Position numbers and translations under genes: made by a program
Assembly (NCBI GenBank): GCA_015350385.1
Contig: WNKI01000002.1
Coordinates: forward strand, 4,320,379-4,384,378
Direction: 5' to 3'
Source: Aculops lycopersici
Taxonomy: Eukaryota > Arthropoda > Arachnida > Trombidiformes > Eriophyidae
DNA: 64,000 bases
Notes under the pieces: generated by a model
The model's input: the letters and a program-made list of their open reading frames with translations, nothing else
What the model was told of the DNA's origin: nothing
Database searches by the model: none
Shown here: piece after piece, positions 34,086 through 43,425 of the stretch
Layout of the letters: each line of letters opens with the position of its first letter
Numbering within the stretch: position 1 is the first letter of the stretch

Positions 34086-35798
34086 ATGACCTATGATACC
34101 AGCGAAAACGAGGTTGAGGTTCATAAGTCTGAGGCTAGAAGTGATCGAGTTGATGTAGCTTCAGCTTCATCAACTGCATGCAAATCCGACCAAGAGCCGC
34201 TCGATGATGATTCATTGGGACAGGAACTCCAAAACGATGAAATCAAGCCAACTAAACTATTATCTTCATCTCCCTCCACTGCAACCATGTTGTCCAGTTC
34301 ACCCTCAAGCTCACAAGATGCAACAGCAAACTCATATTCACAGCCAGCAACAACCACTACTCCACATTCATCTGGTTCGTGCTCATCGGAATCCTCCTCG
34401 ATTTCCTCCTTGAAAGATGAGGACAAGATGGTTTACCGCCATAATACAAAGATTGCCGTCAAACTACAATCACTGTCCTCAACTGAATCCTCCTCACCTT
34501 ACTCAATTGATAGCTCACCAGGTGCTACATCAACGGATAACAACAATGAGAACGAGGCAAAACTAGACTCAAATATTACAGTCAACAACAATGAACTAAA
34601 TGATGAGCTTAATCAAACCAGCTCTACAGATGGATCAAATAGTTGTAATAACCAGATTTTGAATGATGAAATAAGGAATAGATTAGATAAATTGAATGCA
34701 TTATCCGATTTGATCAACTCACTTGAACGCCAATTTGACGAGGCTAATCTAGTCTTTAGGGAAACTTTAAAATGCTCAACAGATAGACTCGGCACTATCG
34801 CACGTATATTAGGCAGCAAATCTATTAAATATGGTAGAAACTATCATGCTGCAAGGTTAACTGTCGAACAAAATCAATCCGAATGCCAGAGGGCCTGTGT
34901 ACAGTTCGAACAAGCAAATAATGATCATCAATCTGCCAAGTTGGCCATCAAGGAGGCCGAGATGAAATTAAGAAAAATTGCCGAACATCGTGATTTAGAC
35001 GGCGACAAGGAGAAGAAGTCGCCAACGACCACTATAAATGAATCAGTCCCCTCACCTTTATTTATCGAAGTATCCACTAAGAATACCAGAACGAGTCAGC
35101 AAGGAGAGCTCGTTGCAGAATCAAATGGCATTTCTACTATCCTAGATGTAAACAAGCTTAGGTTAACTCAAATTGAGGGAATAGATTACGATGCTGGATC
35201 ATCAGATGGAACTGTTCAGCAACGTCCGGTTGTGACCAGTCATAAACAACATGAAAACTCTATATGTGATACAAATATTCAGAGCTATGAGGAAGCAAAT
35301 AATCTTCATTGTAAACTAGAGAAGTTGTCCACAGAACAAAGCAAATGTAATCTAGTTATGAAATATCCACAGGACAATCTTCCAACATCGACAGATAGCA
35401 ACCTATTGGATGATTCTGCTCAATTGAGCGAAGAACTCAACTTCGCGATCTCGCAACTAGTCGAGGCGGAACGCAAACGAGGCATTAGTCAGAGACTGCA
35501 TTTAGACCAAACCAACAGATTGATGGTTGCGCAGGAGAATTTGATGAGACTTGAACGCGAGCATGGCCAGTCGATTAAACGATCGCAATTGTACTTTGAG
35601 GAGGCTAGGCGCTTTGATGCTCGACTAAACTCGGTTAAGGGCGAGATTTCTCGTATTAGCGATGAGATTGTTGCGGCGAAACAAGCTTATGCCGAGACAC
35701 TAAGTGATCTAGAAAAATTCAGCGAAGAGATTCATCTAACAACAAATCAAGCTCCATTTTTAGAACGACAAGAGCAGCAAAGTCAGATCGATAACTAG
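34086..35798 (+). CDS. SH3BP5: SH3BP5-family (parcas-like) Rab11 guanine-exchange factor
   Basis: 570 residues, single exon. The first about 195 residues are Ser/Thr/Asn/Asp-rich and disordered. The conserved coiled-coil core then appears in two blocks: LDKLNALSDLINSLERQFDE ... ETLKCSTDRLGTIARILG ... YHAARLTVEQNQSECQRACV ... AKLAIKEAEMKL, and, after an insertion of about 130 residues, LNFAISQLVEAERKRGISQR ... LMRLEREHGQSIKRSQLYFE ... AKQAYAETLSDLEKFSEEIH. In the family these helices pair into a V-shaped antiparallel coiled coil that exchanges nucleotide on Rab11 and, in SAB/SH3BP5, bind JNK at mitochondria. The insertion falls between the helix pairs and should be tolerated. AATAAA follows at 35883. 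Confidence 0.85.
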   Translation: MTYDTSENEVEVHKSEARSDRVDVASASSTACKSDQEPLDDDSLGQELQNDEIKPTKLLSSSPSTATMLSSSPSSSQDATANSYSQPATTTTPHSSGSCSSESSSISSLKDEDKMVYRHNTKIAVKLQSLSSTESSSPYSIDSSPGATSTDNNNENEAKLDSNITVNNNELNDELNQTSSTDGSNSCNNQILNDEIRNRLDKLNALSDLINSLERQFDEANLVFRETLKCSTDRLGTIARILGSKSIKYGRNYHAARLTVEQNQSECQRACVQFEQANNDHQSAKLAIKEAEMKLRKIAEHRDLDGDKEKKSPTTTINESVPSPLFIEVSTKNTRTSQQGELVAESNGISTILDVNKLRLTQIEGIDYDAGSSDGTVQQRPVVTSHKQHENSICDTNIQSYEEANNLHCKLEKLSTEQSKCNLVMKYPQDNLPTSTDSNLLDDSAQLSEELNFAISQLVEAERKRGISQRLHLDQTNRLMVAQENLMRLEREHGQSIKRSQLYFEEARRFDARLNSVKGEISRISDEIVAAKQAYAETLSDLEKFSEEIHLTTNQAPFLERQEQQSQIDN

Positions 35799-35882
35799 CT
35801 CAAGGACTACCGGAATTGACTCTTCTATATCTTTATCTTATCTCACTTTGTTTTGCACGAGAAAACTAATAAGTTGACATCA

Positions 35883-35888
35883 AATAAA
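35883..35888 (+). terminator. Poly(A) signal AATAAA of the SH3BP5-like gene
   Basis: Hexamer 84 bases behind the stop and only 46 bases from the stop codon of the convergent ATPase gene, whose own canonical signal is not visible before it. Confidence 0.6.
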
Positions 35889-35933
35889 CCCTCCACCTTT
35901 GGTGGCTGTTCCGTTCCTGATGATCTCATCTCA

Positions 35934-38900
35934 TTAGTAATATGAGACGCGCTCAACCCAACCGCCAGGGTATGTCCGAATGAAAAACTTTCTCACTTCG
36001 TCGAAAATGATAGTCAAGATGGCAAATGGTAGACCTAGTACCCACCAAATTGGTTGTATGGGATACAATTTGAATACCGACATCCCGGGTATATAAACTA
36101 ACATAGCGGTGATTGCGGTTTCAAATATCAAGCCAAAATTAAGCACGTGATTGTCCATTCCTTGTTGTATGATAGATAACTTTCTAGTTTTACCTATAAT
36201 AAGGTTTCCCCATTGGAGGACAACAATGGTAACAAAAAAAGCAGTTTGACCTGTGTACTCAAGTCTCTTTCTCGAATCAAAGTCCCAACTCTTGCCATAG
36301 GAATCCTGCAAAATGGTTACCTGTTTTGAATCCCATTTCTCTCTAACGCCCACCAAATCCTTTGCGAGCCAACCATTTTCGGCAAACACCACAAAGTATG
36401 TGAAAAATCCAGCAATTGCTTGCAAGACTCCAATCTGACCATAAGCCAAGCCAATGAGCTTCATATTTACTAGCCGCTCAGTCTTGGGATTTCTTGGCCT
36501 TCGTCGCATAATATCTGTTTCCGCTTTCTCATAAGCAAGCGAGATTGCCGGCACCATGTCGGTGACAAGATCAATTAGTAGAATACAAACAGTACTTAAA
36601 GCCAGGGGAACGCCAACTATGATGTAAACTAAAAATGGAAGCAGCTCTGGCACATTACTGGTTATAGTATAGGCAATTGATTTTTTCAGATTGTCGAAAA
36701 TCAATCTACCCTCCTCTATTCCGTGCACAATCGAGGCAAAATTGTCATCGAGTAAAATCATATCAGCCGCCTGTTTGCTAACATCACTTCCATTCAATCC
36801 CATAGCAATACCAATATCTGCCTTCTTTAGAGCTGGCGAATCATTGACACCGTCACCTGTAACGGCTACAATGGCACCAGATCTCTGGCAGGCCTCAACG
36901 ATGGTCAACTTTTGTTGTGGACTTGTACGAGCAAACACAACTTCCGGGTGATTTTGTAGAATCTCATCCAGTTGATGCTCGTTCATTTCTCTCAAATCGT
37001 TTCCATGTATAATAGCAGCTTGGGCTGTTTTAGGGTCAACCATATCGGGTGAAACTCCTGTTCTCTTGGAAATATCGTGAATAGTTTCACTGGAATCACT
37101 GATAATACCCACGGACCGAGCAATTGATTGGGCTGTGATTGGATGATCACCTGTGACCATGATAATTCTAATACCTGCCTCGCGACACTTAACAACTGCG
37201 TCGGGTACTGAGGCACGAGGTGGATCTATCATCGAGACTAAACCTAAAAATCTCAATCCATTCTGAGGGAAATTTGGCGGCCCATCGTCGGTGGTAAACT
37301 TGAAGCGCTCATCGTATTGCTGGGGCGGTAGAGGCAAATCTGCAAATCCAATGACTCTCTCACCTAAACTTCCCATTGACTCGTAGGCTTTCAGGAAGGC
37401 CTCTTTCATTGTTGCGTCTAAAGGCCTGATTTCATTCGAGCATAAGATCGAATCACACCTCTCCAAAACTCGCTCAGGCGCACCTTTCATCACGAGTAGA
37501 AATCGACAATTTTTATCTATGCGATCCAATTCAGGTTGCGACGAATGGATGCTCTCATCGCCCATGTGATGGTAGTTGTGTCGGTGGTTCAAGTGTCTAG
37601 TTCTAATGAATCTATGGTGTTGTCTTGAGTTGCTATTCAAATGGTAGGGACTTGAGGCTGAGAGTTTGCTTATAGTGCTACCAGAGCGGCCATTAGGTGA
37701 GCTAAACAGCGAAGTTGCCGGTGAGATCATTGTGTTGCCGGGATTGGCAAGCGAGCTAACTGGCTGAGGTTCGAGCTGTTGGTGACTGTGAGAGGTTAGG
37801 GAGTTTTCATTGGAATTAGTGAGTTTACTTCCAGGCAAACTCAACGTAATATCCTTCGCATGAACAGTGGATGAAATGGGCGTCTTTTGTTTTGGTGTCT
37901 GCTGACCATTTGCCAACGAGGATGGAGTACTATCATGACTTCCGCAACCTGTTGAGTGCGAGCCTGAGGCATTCTTGCCGCTTGCCTGTAGTCGAGATTT
38001 GAGTTTGCTATTACTGCCGCTTCGACTATTAGATCTACTTCGATGCATATTGCTATCATATTGAGCCGCCAAAATGTGACTCAATCTTCGTTGCTCAGTT
38101 ATGTCATAAATGGCTAGAGCATACTTGTTAGTTGAGTTGAACGTAATCTCCGCAACTTTCTTCTGTCGATCTCGATATTCAACTATGTTTCCAAACTCAC
38201 TTTCCATCCATTTCAATATCGCCGACTCTGAGGCGTCGCCTGTAGTTAATCTTCGTCTTATGGGCATTTTCCCCTGATCGGGTCTAAATCTCGCCCGACT
38301 ACACAGTTTAGCTGCCCTTGTCAAGCAATGCCAAGCTAGCGACCTGGCGTCTCTGAGTCTAGCTCGCCGACTATCATGCACCTCGCACTTAAACATGTGA
38401 TTGTCGTACCAACAATGCGAAACTGTCATAATATTCTTGGTTAGAGTACCTGTTTTGTCCGAGCAAATAACTGATGTCGAGCCTAGAGTCTCAACAGCCT
38501 CAAGATTCTTCACGAGACACTGACGTGAGGCCATGCGTTTGGCAGTAAGAGTCAAACAAACAGTCACAGTCGCTAGCAAACCCTCGGGTACATTTGCAAC
38601 AATAATACCTATGAGAAATATTACAGCATCTAGCCAATTGTATCCATTAACTAGAGCCAATATGAAAAATATACTTCCTATTGTGCACGATGTTATTGTT
38701 ATTAGTTTAATAAAGTGGTCAATCTCTCTGGCAATGGGAGTTTTGTTGGTCTCTAGTTGCGCTGTTAGTCCAGCTATATGGCCCATAATAGTGTCATCAC
38801 CTGTTGCTATCACAATACCCATGCCAGAGCCAACGACACAATTGCTCGAGTAAAAAGCCAAGTTCTTTGTCTCCAAAGGATTGTCACTTGTCTTCTCCAA

Positions 38901-39785
38901 TGATCTTGATTGGGGTTCTGATTCTCCAGTTAGCGAAGAGTTGTCGACTCTTAGCTGATTGGACTTGACAATCCTAATGTCAGCAGGAACTCGATCGCCG
39001 GCGTTGACTTCAACTAGATCGCCCACGACCAGTTTGGTTGCATCAATCGTATCCTTTTCTCCATCTCTGATAACTGTGGCAAAATTTGGCACTAATTTAT
39101 TGAAGGAATCCATGATACGAGAGCTTTTGTTTTCTTGATAATAGGAAAACAAACCCGTAACTAGGACAACCATTGCCAAAACGCAACCCAAAATAAGGTG
39201 ATCAATATGGTGGCTGATGGCATAGGCGGCGACACATAGTATTGATCCAGCCCAAAGCAAATTTGAAAAACCACTAAATAAATTCTTACTAAACTTGTAA
39301 CACTCCGACACAGGCTTTGGTGGCGTCAACATATTCGGCCCATTCCTATCGAGTCTAATCTTGGCCAAATCCCTTGATAAACCCTGGGTTAAATGAGAGT
39401 CATACTTGACAACCACTTGTTCAATGCTGAGTTTGTGATCCTCTATCGCGGCTTCCTTCTTTAAGGTATTCAAATCTGGCCTCTTGTGATCTCTAACTCG
39501 AGTTTGAGCAAAACTGGTTACACTCTCTAGAGATCCACTAACCGATAGGTCGTCGTTGTCATCGTGTTGTTGTTGTTGTGGTTGTGGTTGCTGTTGTGGG
39601 AGCAACTGCTGAGGTGCCGACGTTCCATTAACCGCAACAATACTTGCACCTGGGATAGTTTTCGTGGAAACCAGAGCAACCACTGGGTCAGTTGCTGTCT
39701 TCAAAGAAGCACCAGTTAGAATTGTAGGACCATGTTTATTTTGTGAATCGCCTACTTTCTTAGCCTGATTATCTGGAGGCGTCAT
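35934..39785 (-). CDS. Na+/K+-ATPase alpha-subunit-like P2C ATPase with large N-domain insertion
   Basis: Single exon; the ATG at 39785 gives 1283 residues, about 270 more than usual alpha subunits (a GTG 30 codons upstream is ignored). Landmarks: TGES in the A domain (SSLTGESEPQ), M4 VANVPEGLLATVTVCLTLTA, phosphorylation motif ICSDKTGTLT, KGAPERVLERC, MVTGDHPITA, VTGDGVNDSPALKKADIGIA, and M5-M6 TSNVPELLPF and LLIDLVTDMVPAIS, which retain the cation-site Glu and both Asp residues; the protein ends GGWVERVSYY. The pump should therefore exchange Na+ for K+ at the plasma membrane with a beta subunit. The N-terminus adds about 130 Gln/Ser-rich residues; about 190 Ser/Asn/His-rich residues interrupt the nucleotide-binding domain just before FLLVMKGAPER. 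The M1-M2 loop is short (AISHHIDH), so ouabain binding may differ. It is probably a divergent paralog. Confidence 0.93.
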   Translation of the reverse strand: MTPPDNQAKKVGDSQNKHGPTILTGASLKTATDPVVALVSTKTIPGASIVAVNGTSAPQQLLPQQQPQPQQQQHDDNDDLSVSGSLESVTSFAQTRVRDHKRPDLNTLKKEAAIEDHKLSIEQVVVKYDSHLTQGLSRDLAKIRLDRNGPNMLTPPKPVSECYKFSKNLFSGFSNLLWAGSILCVAAYAISHHIDHLILGCVLAMVVLVTGLFSYYQENKSSRIMDSFNKLVPNFATVIRDGEKDTIDATKLVVGDLVEVNAGDRVPADIRIVKSNQLRVDNSSLTGESEPQSRSLEKTSDNPLETKNLAFYSSNCVVGSGMGIVIATGDDTIMGHIAGLTAQLETNKTPIAREIDHFIKLITITSCTIGSIFFILALVNGYNWLDAVIFLIGIIVANVPEGLLATVTVCLTLTAKRMASRQCLVKNLEAVETLGSTSVICSDKTGTLTKNIMTVSHCWYDNHMFKCEVHDSRRARLRDARSLAWHCLTRAAKLCSRARFRPDQGKMPIRRRLTTGDASESAILKWMESEFGNIVEYRDRQKKVAEITFNSTNKYALAIYDITEQRRLSHILAAQYDSNMHRSRSNSRSGSNSKLKSRLQASGKNASGSHSTGCGSHDSTPSSLANGQQTPKQKTPISSTVHAKDITLSLPGSKLTNSNENSLTSHSHQQLEPQPVSSLANPGNTMISPATSLFSSPNGRSGSTISKLSASSPYHLNSNSRQHHRFIRTRHLNHRHNYHHMGDESIHSSQPELDRIDKNCRFLLVMKGAPERVLERCDSILCSNEIRPLDATMKEAFLKAYESMGSLGERVIGFADLPLPPQQYDERFKFTTDDGPPNFPQNGLRFLGLVSMIDPPRASVPDAVVKCREAGIRIIMVTGDHPITAQSIARSVGIISDSSETIHDISKRTGVSPDMVDPKTAQAAIIHGNDLREMNEHQLDEILQNHPEVVFARTSPQQKLTIVEACQRSGAIVAVTGDGVNDSPALKKADIGIAMGLNGSDVSKQAADMILLDDNFASIVHGIEEGRLIFDNLKKSIAYTITSNVPELLPFLVYIIVGVPLALSTVCILLIDLVTDMVPAISLAYEKAETDIMRRRPRNPKTERLVNMKLIGLAYGQIGVLQAIAGFFTYFVVFAENGWLAKDLVGVREKWDSKQVTILQDSYGKSWDFDSRKRLEYTGQTAFFVTIVVLQWGNLIIGKTRKLSIIQQGMDNHVLNFGLIFETAITAMLVYIPGMSVFKLYPIQPIWWVLGLPFAILTIIFDEVRKFFIRTYPGGWVERVSYY

Positions 39786-40187
39786 AACAATAATAGCTAG
39801 GTCAGATAGAGAGGGAGCTGATATATTAACCCAGTACCTATGTAGATTACGTGCGCCAAACTCATAAGCAAGCACACACAGCCACGTGTTGATGCAAGGG
39901 CAGTATCGGATTTCAAATCCATCGTCTGCCTTTTTAGATTTTCAGCTCGATCCTCACACCTGCAGCTAATTAGGAAAAAGCCCCAGAGGAATGAAGCGGG
40001 AGGACCTAGCGCTTCCAACGAAAATTGATCTCGTTTGGTCCTCCTATTGCATTATGTCGTTGGACCAGTCTGCTACGATTGGTGTAATGATAATTTTATC
40101 ACTCGACCAGCTGAACTAATTAATCTGACCAAAGTATCTGATTCTCTTTATCACCAATTTGAATACTCTTTTAGCAAACTTTGGACA
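39786..40187. other. 402-bp divergent promoter between the ATPase and the ENOPH1-like gene
   Basis: Head-to-head spacing with open frames running into it from both sides only through non-ATG codons. It should contain both promoters; no TATA box was recognised. Confidence 0.45.
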
Positions 40188-41249
40188 ATGACACAAACTG
40201 TTAGAATCCGTCGACCTAAGGCCATCGTCCTAGATATTCTCGGCACTGCCTCCAAGTCAGGCTTCCTCGAGAAGATATTGTTTCCCTTCTTGAAGGTCAA
40301 CCTTGAGGCTTATATCAATACCCACTGGTTGAAGCGAGAGTTTATTCGTTTGTATGTCAAGATTAGAGAGCAATCAGTTGAGTTTAACAAGCAGGAGCCA
40401 AACACTCCCATTGTATTGCCTCATGAATCGGCCGAGGGTAAGGCATCACTTATAAACTTTATCAATTTTATCACCGAGAATGGAATCAACTCGCCGGCGG
40501 TGACCAGTTTAAGATTTAAGGTTTGGTTTGAGGGATACCAACAGAGTAAGCTTCGTACTCCAATTTATAGCGACGTGCCAAACAAGTTGAAGCTTTGGTT
40601 TTCGGAAGGCATCAAATTTTATGTTTTCTCAAACACTTGGACGGAAGCTCAAAAGGCACTCTTACGCAACACTAATCATGGGGACTTGACCAATCTGATC
40701 TCTGGCCATTTCGATAACGACTTTGGCGTATTAACTGAGCCCGACTCTTGGCGCCGCTTGTGCACTGCAATCAATACCTCGCCAAATGATGTCTTGTTTC
40801 TAACCAAGTCGCCGCTCGAGGGTCGCGCTGCCTCAGATGCTGGAGTGGCTGTGGTCTTGGTACTCACTCATCGCCACAATGTTAAGGCTGTTAGCAAGGA
40901 AGACAGGCAACTGTTTCCCTATGTTCGCACTCTACTTGACTTGGAGTGGTTGGACGCTAGCCAGATGCCATCTGAATCAACCCAAGTGGACACGATGCCG
41001 ACCCAGAGAACCGAAATGATGATGCCGTCGGCGCGCGCAGGCAGCCAGGCTCCCACTACTGCCACTGCTAGCTCGCAGGCCTCGTCCTCTGCCTCGAAGC
41101 CAGCCTCCAGTTCCAGTCGCCAGGTAGGAGCCAGCGGTGTCACATCCGGAACTTCACCATCATCGTCAACTACCAAGATGACAACAGGAACCGAGATGCC
41201 AGGAGCTTCGCGCGTCTTGAGTCAGCGCTCTTCGTCCTCAAAGAAGTGA
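40188..41249 (+). CDS. Enolase-phosphatase E1 (ENOPH1/MASA)-like HAD pseudoenzyme
   Basis: The ATG at 40188 gives 353 residues (human ENOPH1 has 261). The alignment runs the whole length of the family: VLDILGT at 14-20, ILFPFLKVNLEAYINTHW, KFYVFSNTWTEAQKALL, GDLTNLISGHFD, DVLFLTKSPLEGRAASDAGV. The catalytic set is damaged: the DxExT motif keeps Asp16 but Glu18 is Leu; the second HAD motif SSGS reads SNTW; and the Mg2+-binding Asp of FLTD is Lys. The family's methionine-salvage reaction (phosphatase/enolase on the diketo-methylthiopentyl phosphate) is therefore unlikely. About 90 Ser/Thr/Ala-rich residues are added at the C-terminus. The frame is open over more than 1 kb, so it is probably expressed and selected for something else, perhaps binding; that is inference. 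AATAAA at 41336. Confidence 0.85.
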   Translation: MTQTVRIRRPKAIVLDILGTASKSGFLEKILFPFLKVNLEAYINTHWLKREFIRLYVKIREQSVEFNKQEPNTPIVLPHESAEGKASLINFINFITENGINSPAVTSLRFKVWFEGYQQSKLRTPIYSDVPNKLKLWFSEGIKFYVFSNTWTEAQKALLRNTNHGDLTNLISGHFDNDFGVLTEPDSWRRLCTAINTSPNDVLFLTKSPLEGRAASDAGVAVVLVLTHRHNVKAVSKEDRQLFPYVRTLLDLEWLDASQMPSESTQVDTMPTQRTEMMMPSARAGSQAPTTATASSQASSSASKPASSSSRQVGASGVTSGTSPSSSTTKMTTGTEMPGASRVLSQRSSSSKK

Positions 41250-41335
41250 TCTCCTATCTCCGGATGACGAGAAGAGCAACAGGGAAGAAGAGAGAGAAAA
41301 AAACATATGTATCCCACGGCATCATCTAATATTTC

Positions 41336-41341
41336 AATAAA
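41336..41341 (+). terminator. Poly(A) signal AATAAA of the ENOPH1-like gene
   Basis: Hexamer 87 bases past the stop codon, upstream of the next promoter at 41535. Confidence 0.6.
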
Positions 41342-41534
41342 CAAACGTAATCATCACTGCTACTCATCTTTCGCGACTGTTCTTTTGGCTTTTTTAGATT
41401 AGAAAAAAATCCATGACTAGCTCAAGCAAATAGAGTAAAAGGCGCCTAGCGCTTTTTTCTAGCGACAGGTTACTGCTTTTAAAGTCGCGAGGAACCCTAC
41501 CTTCAATCAAGCAGACGATTGTAGTCTGCTCTAG

Positions 41535-41563
41535 TATAAAAGCGACTGAACGTCACATCAGTT
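41535..41563 (+). promoter_or_regulatory. TATA box and TCAGTT initiator of the repeat-protein gene
   Basis: TATAAAAG at 41535-41542 and the arthropod initiator TCAGTT at 41558-41563 (A at 41560 as +1, 25 bases from the TATA start). This gives a 63-base 5' UTR to the ATG at 41623. It is the clearest core promoter in the window. Confidence 0.65.
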
Positions 41564-41622
41564 AGTGTCGGCTTGGGAAGAGACGACATCAATCAATCAT
41601 AGAAAATAAATAGGATATCAAG

Positions 41623-43425
41623 ATGTTTAGATACAAGCAAAAGTATGTTGTGACACTATGTGCCTTCTGTGGGTACAAGATATTTCACAGTGAATCATGG
41701 CAAATAGTTAGCGAGTCCATAAGACGAGAGCTAATCCAGGAGATTGAGACAATCACATCCTCCAACTACTCGTCGGCGGTGGTGCGCAGCGAAGCTGGCG
41801 CGGCTAGCTCGGCTGAGGGTGCTAGGATTACCATCCGTGAAGGTGGTCTTCTCAGTGCCAAGACTAACTTAAAGTCTAGTGAGTCGAATGCACAGGGAAC
41901 GAAAGTAACCAGGACAAGGGAGCGAGATCATGGGGCCAAGGTGGATAAATACGAATCGACTAAGCTATTCACCACTGGTCAGGATGGTGCAAGGTCATCA
42001 ATGATCGAGGGGAATAAAAAAGGTAGAGCTGATATATCCGGACTGAATGCAGCCTCTCTGGACATATCCAGTGGGAAGTCGATCGCCACTGGTGCAAAAA
42101 CAGTCACCCATAAGGAGACTCATAAGACGATGGTCTCAACCAACACTGAGGTCACAAGTAGAGAGGGTGGTCACAAGGATTCTGAGGGTGTGAAGAGTCC
42201 TATGGGTCATCATAGATCTGCTAGCAAGGAGACTCGCGAGTCTGTGGTCTCATCCAATGCCGGGGTTACTAGTAGAGAGGGTGGTCAAAAGGACTCTGAG
42301 GGTGTGAAGAGTCCTATGGGTCATCATAGATCCGCGAGCAAGGAGACTCGCGAGTCTCTGGTCTCATCCAACACCGGGGTCACAGGTAAAGAGGGTCTTC
42401 ACAAGGATACAAAAGGTGTGAAGAGTCCCTTGGGTCGGCGTAGATCTTCTAGCAAGCACACAGCAACCACCCAGACTAACCTGAAGTCTAGCGAGTCGCA
42501 TGCTCAGGGAATGAAAGTAACCAGGACAAGGGAGCGAGATCATGGGGCCAAGGTGGATAAATACGAATCGACTAAGCTATTCACCACTGGTCAGGATGGT
42601 GCAAGGTCATCAATGATCGAGGGGAATAAAAAAGGTAAAGCTGATAAATCTGGACTGAATGCAGCCTCTCTGGACATGTCCAGTGGGAAGTCGATCGCCA
42701 CTGGTGCAAAAACAGTCACTCATAAGGAGACTCATAAGACGATGGTCTCAACCCATGCCGAGTCCACAGGTAAAGAGGGAGTCGACAAGGGGACAGCTGA
42801 TAGCTCGGCAAAAGGTGCAAAGAGTACCATCAGTGAAGGTGGTCTTCTTAGTGCCAAGACTAACCTAAAGTCAAGCGAGTCGCATGCTCAGGGAACGGCA
42901 GTAACCAAGAAGATGGATCGAGATCATGGGAGCAAAGTGGATAAATATGAATCGACTAAACTATCCACGACTGGCCAGGATGGTGCAAGGTCATCTAAGA
43001 TCGAAAGAAACAAAAAAAGTAAAGCTGATAAATCCGGACTGAATGCCATCTCACTGGACATGTCCAGTAGGAAGTCGATCGCCACTGGTGCAGAAACAAT
43101 CAAGCATAAGGAGACTCGCGAGACGATGGTCTCAACCCATGCTGAGTCCACAGGTAAAGAGGGAGTCGACAAGGGGACAGCTGACAGCTCGGCAAAAGGT
43201 GCAAAGAGTACCATCAGTGAAGGTGGTCTTCTTAGTGCCAAGACTAACCTAAAGTCAAGCGAGTCGCATGCTCAGGGAACGGCAGTAACCAAGAAGATGG
43301 ATCGTGATCATGGGAGCAAAGTGGATAAATATGAATCGACTAAACTATCCACAACTGGCCAGGATGGTGCAAGATCATCTAAGATCGAGGGGAATAAAAA
43401 AGTAAAGCTGATATATCCGGACTGA
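41623..43425 (+). CDS. Tandem-repeat hydrophilic protein, N-terminal part (frame ends at a one-base slip)
   Basis: 600 codons. A short non-repeat head (MFRYKQKYVVTLCAFCGYKI, then HSESWQIVSESIRRELIQEI) precedes internally repeated Ser/Thr/Lys/Glu/Gly-rich sequence. Two modules alternate: an A module (NLKSSES.AQG ... KVDKYESTKL ... GQDGARSS ... SGLNAASLD ... SGKSIATGAKTVTHKET) and a 40-residue B module (REGGHKDSEGVKSPMGHHRS ... KETRES). The A module begins near 41870, 42479, 42864, 43246 and 43742 in the DNA. The frame closes at KKVKLIYPD because the copy at about 43396-43403 lacks one base in an A6GG/A7G run, while the next frame resumes the same repeat at once. I recognise no family; it is predicted to be disordered. 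It has its own TATA promoter. Confidence 0.7.
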   Translation: MFRYKQKYVVTLCAFCGYKIFHSESWQIVSESIRRELIQEIETITSSNYSSAVVRSEAGAASSAEGARITIREGGLLSAKTNLKSSESNAQGTKVTRTRERDHGAKVDKYESTKLFTTGQDGARSSMIEGNKKGRADISGLNAASLDISSGKSIATGAKTVTHKETHKTMVSTNTEVTSREGGHKDSEGVKSPMGHHRSASKETRESVVSSNAGVTSREGGQKDSEGVKSPMGHHRSASKETRESLVSSNTGVTGKEGLHKDTKGVKSPLGRRRSSSKHTATTQTNLKSSESHAQGMKVTRTRERDHGAKVDKYESTKLFTTGQDGARSSMIEGNKKGKADKSGLNAASLDMSSGKSIATGAKTVTHKETHKTMVSTHAESTGKEGVDKGTADSSAKGAKSTISEGGLLSAKTNLKSSESHAQGTAVTKKMDRDHGSKVDKYESTKLSTTGQDGARSSKIERNKKSKADKSGLNAISLDMSSRKSIATGAETIKHKETRETMVSTHAESTGKEGVDKGTADSSAKGAKSTISEGGLLSAKTNLKSSESHAQGTAVTKKMDRDHGSKVDKYESTKLSTTGQDGARSSKIEGNKKVKLIYPD

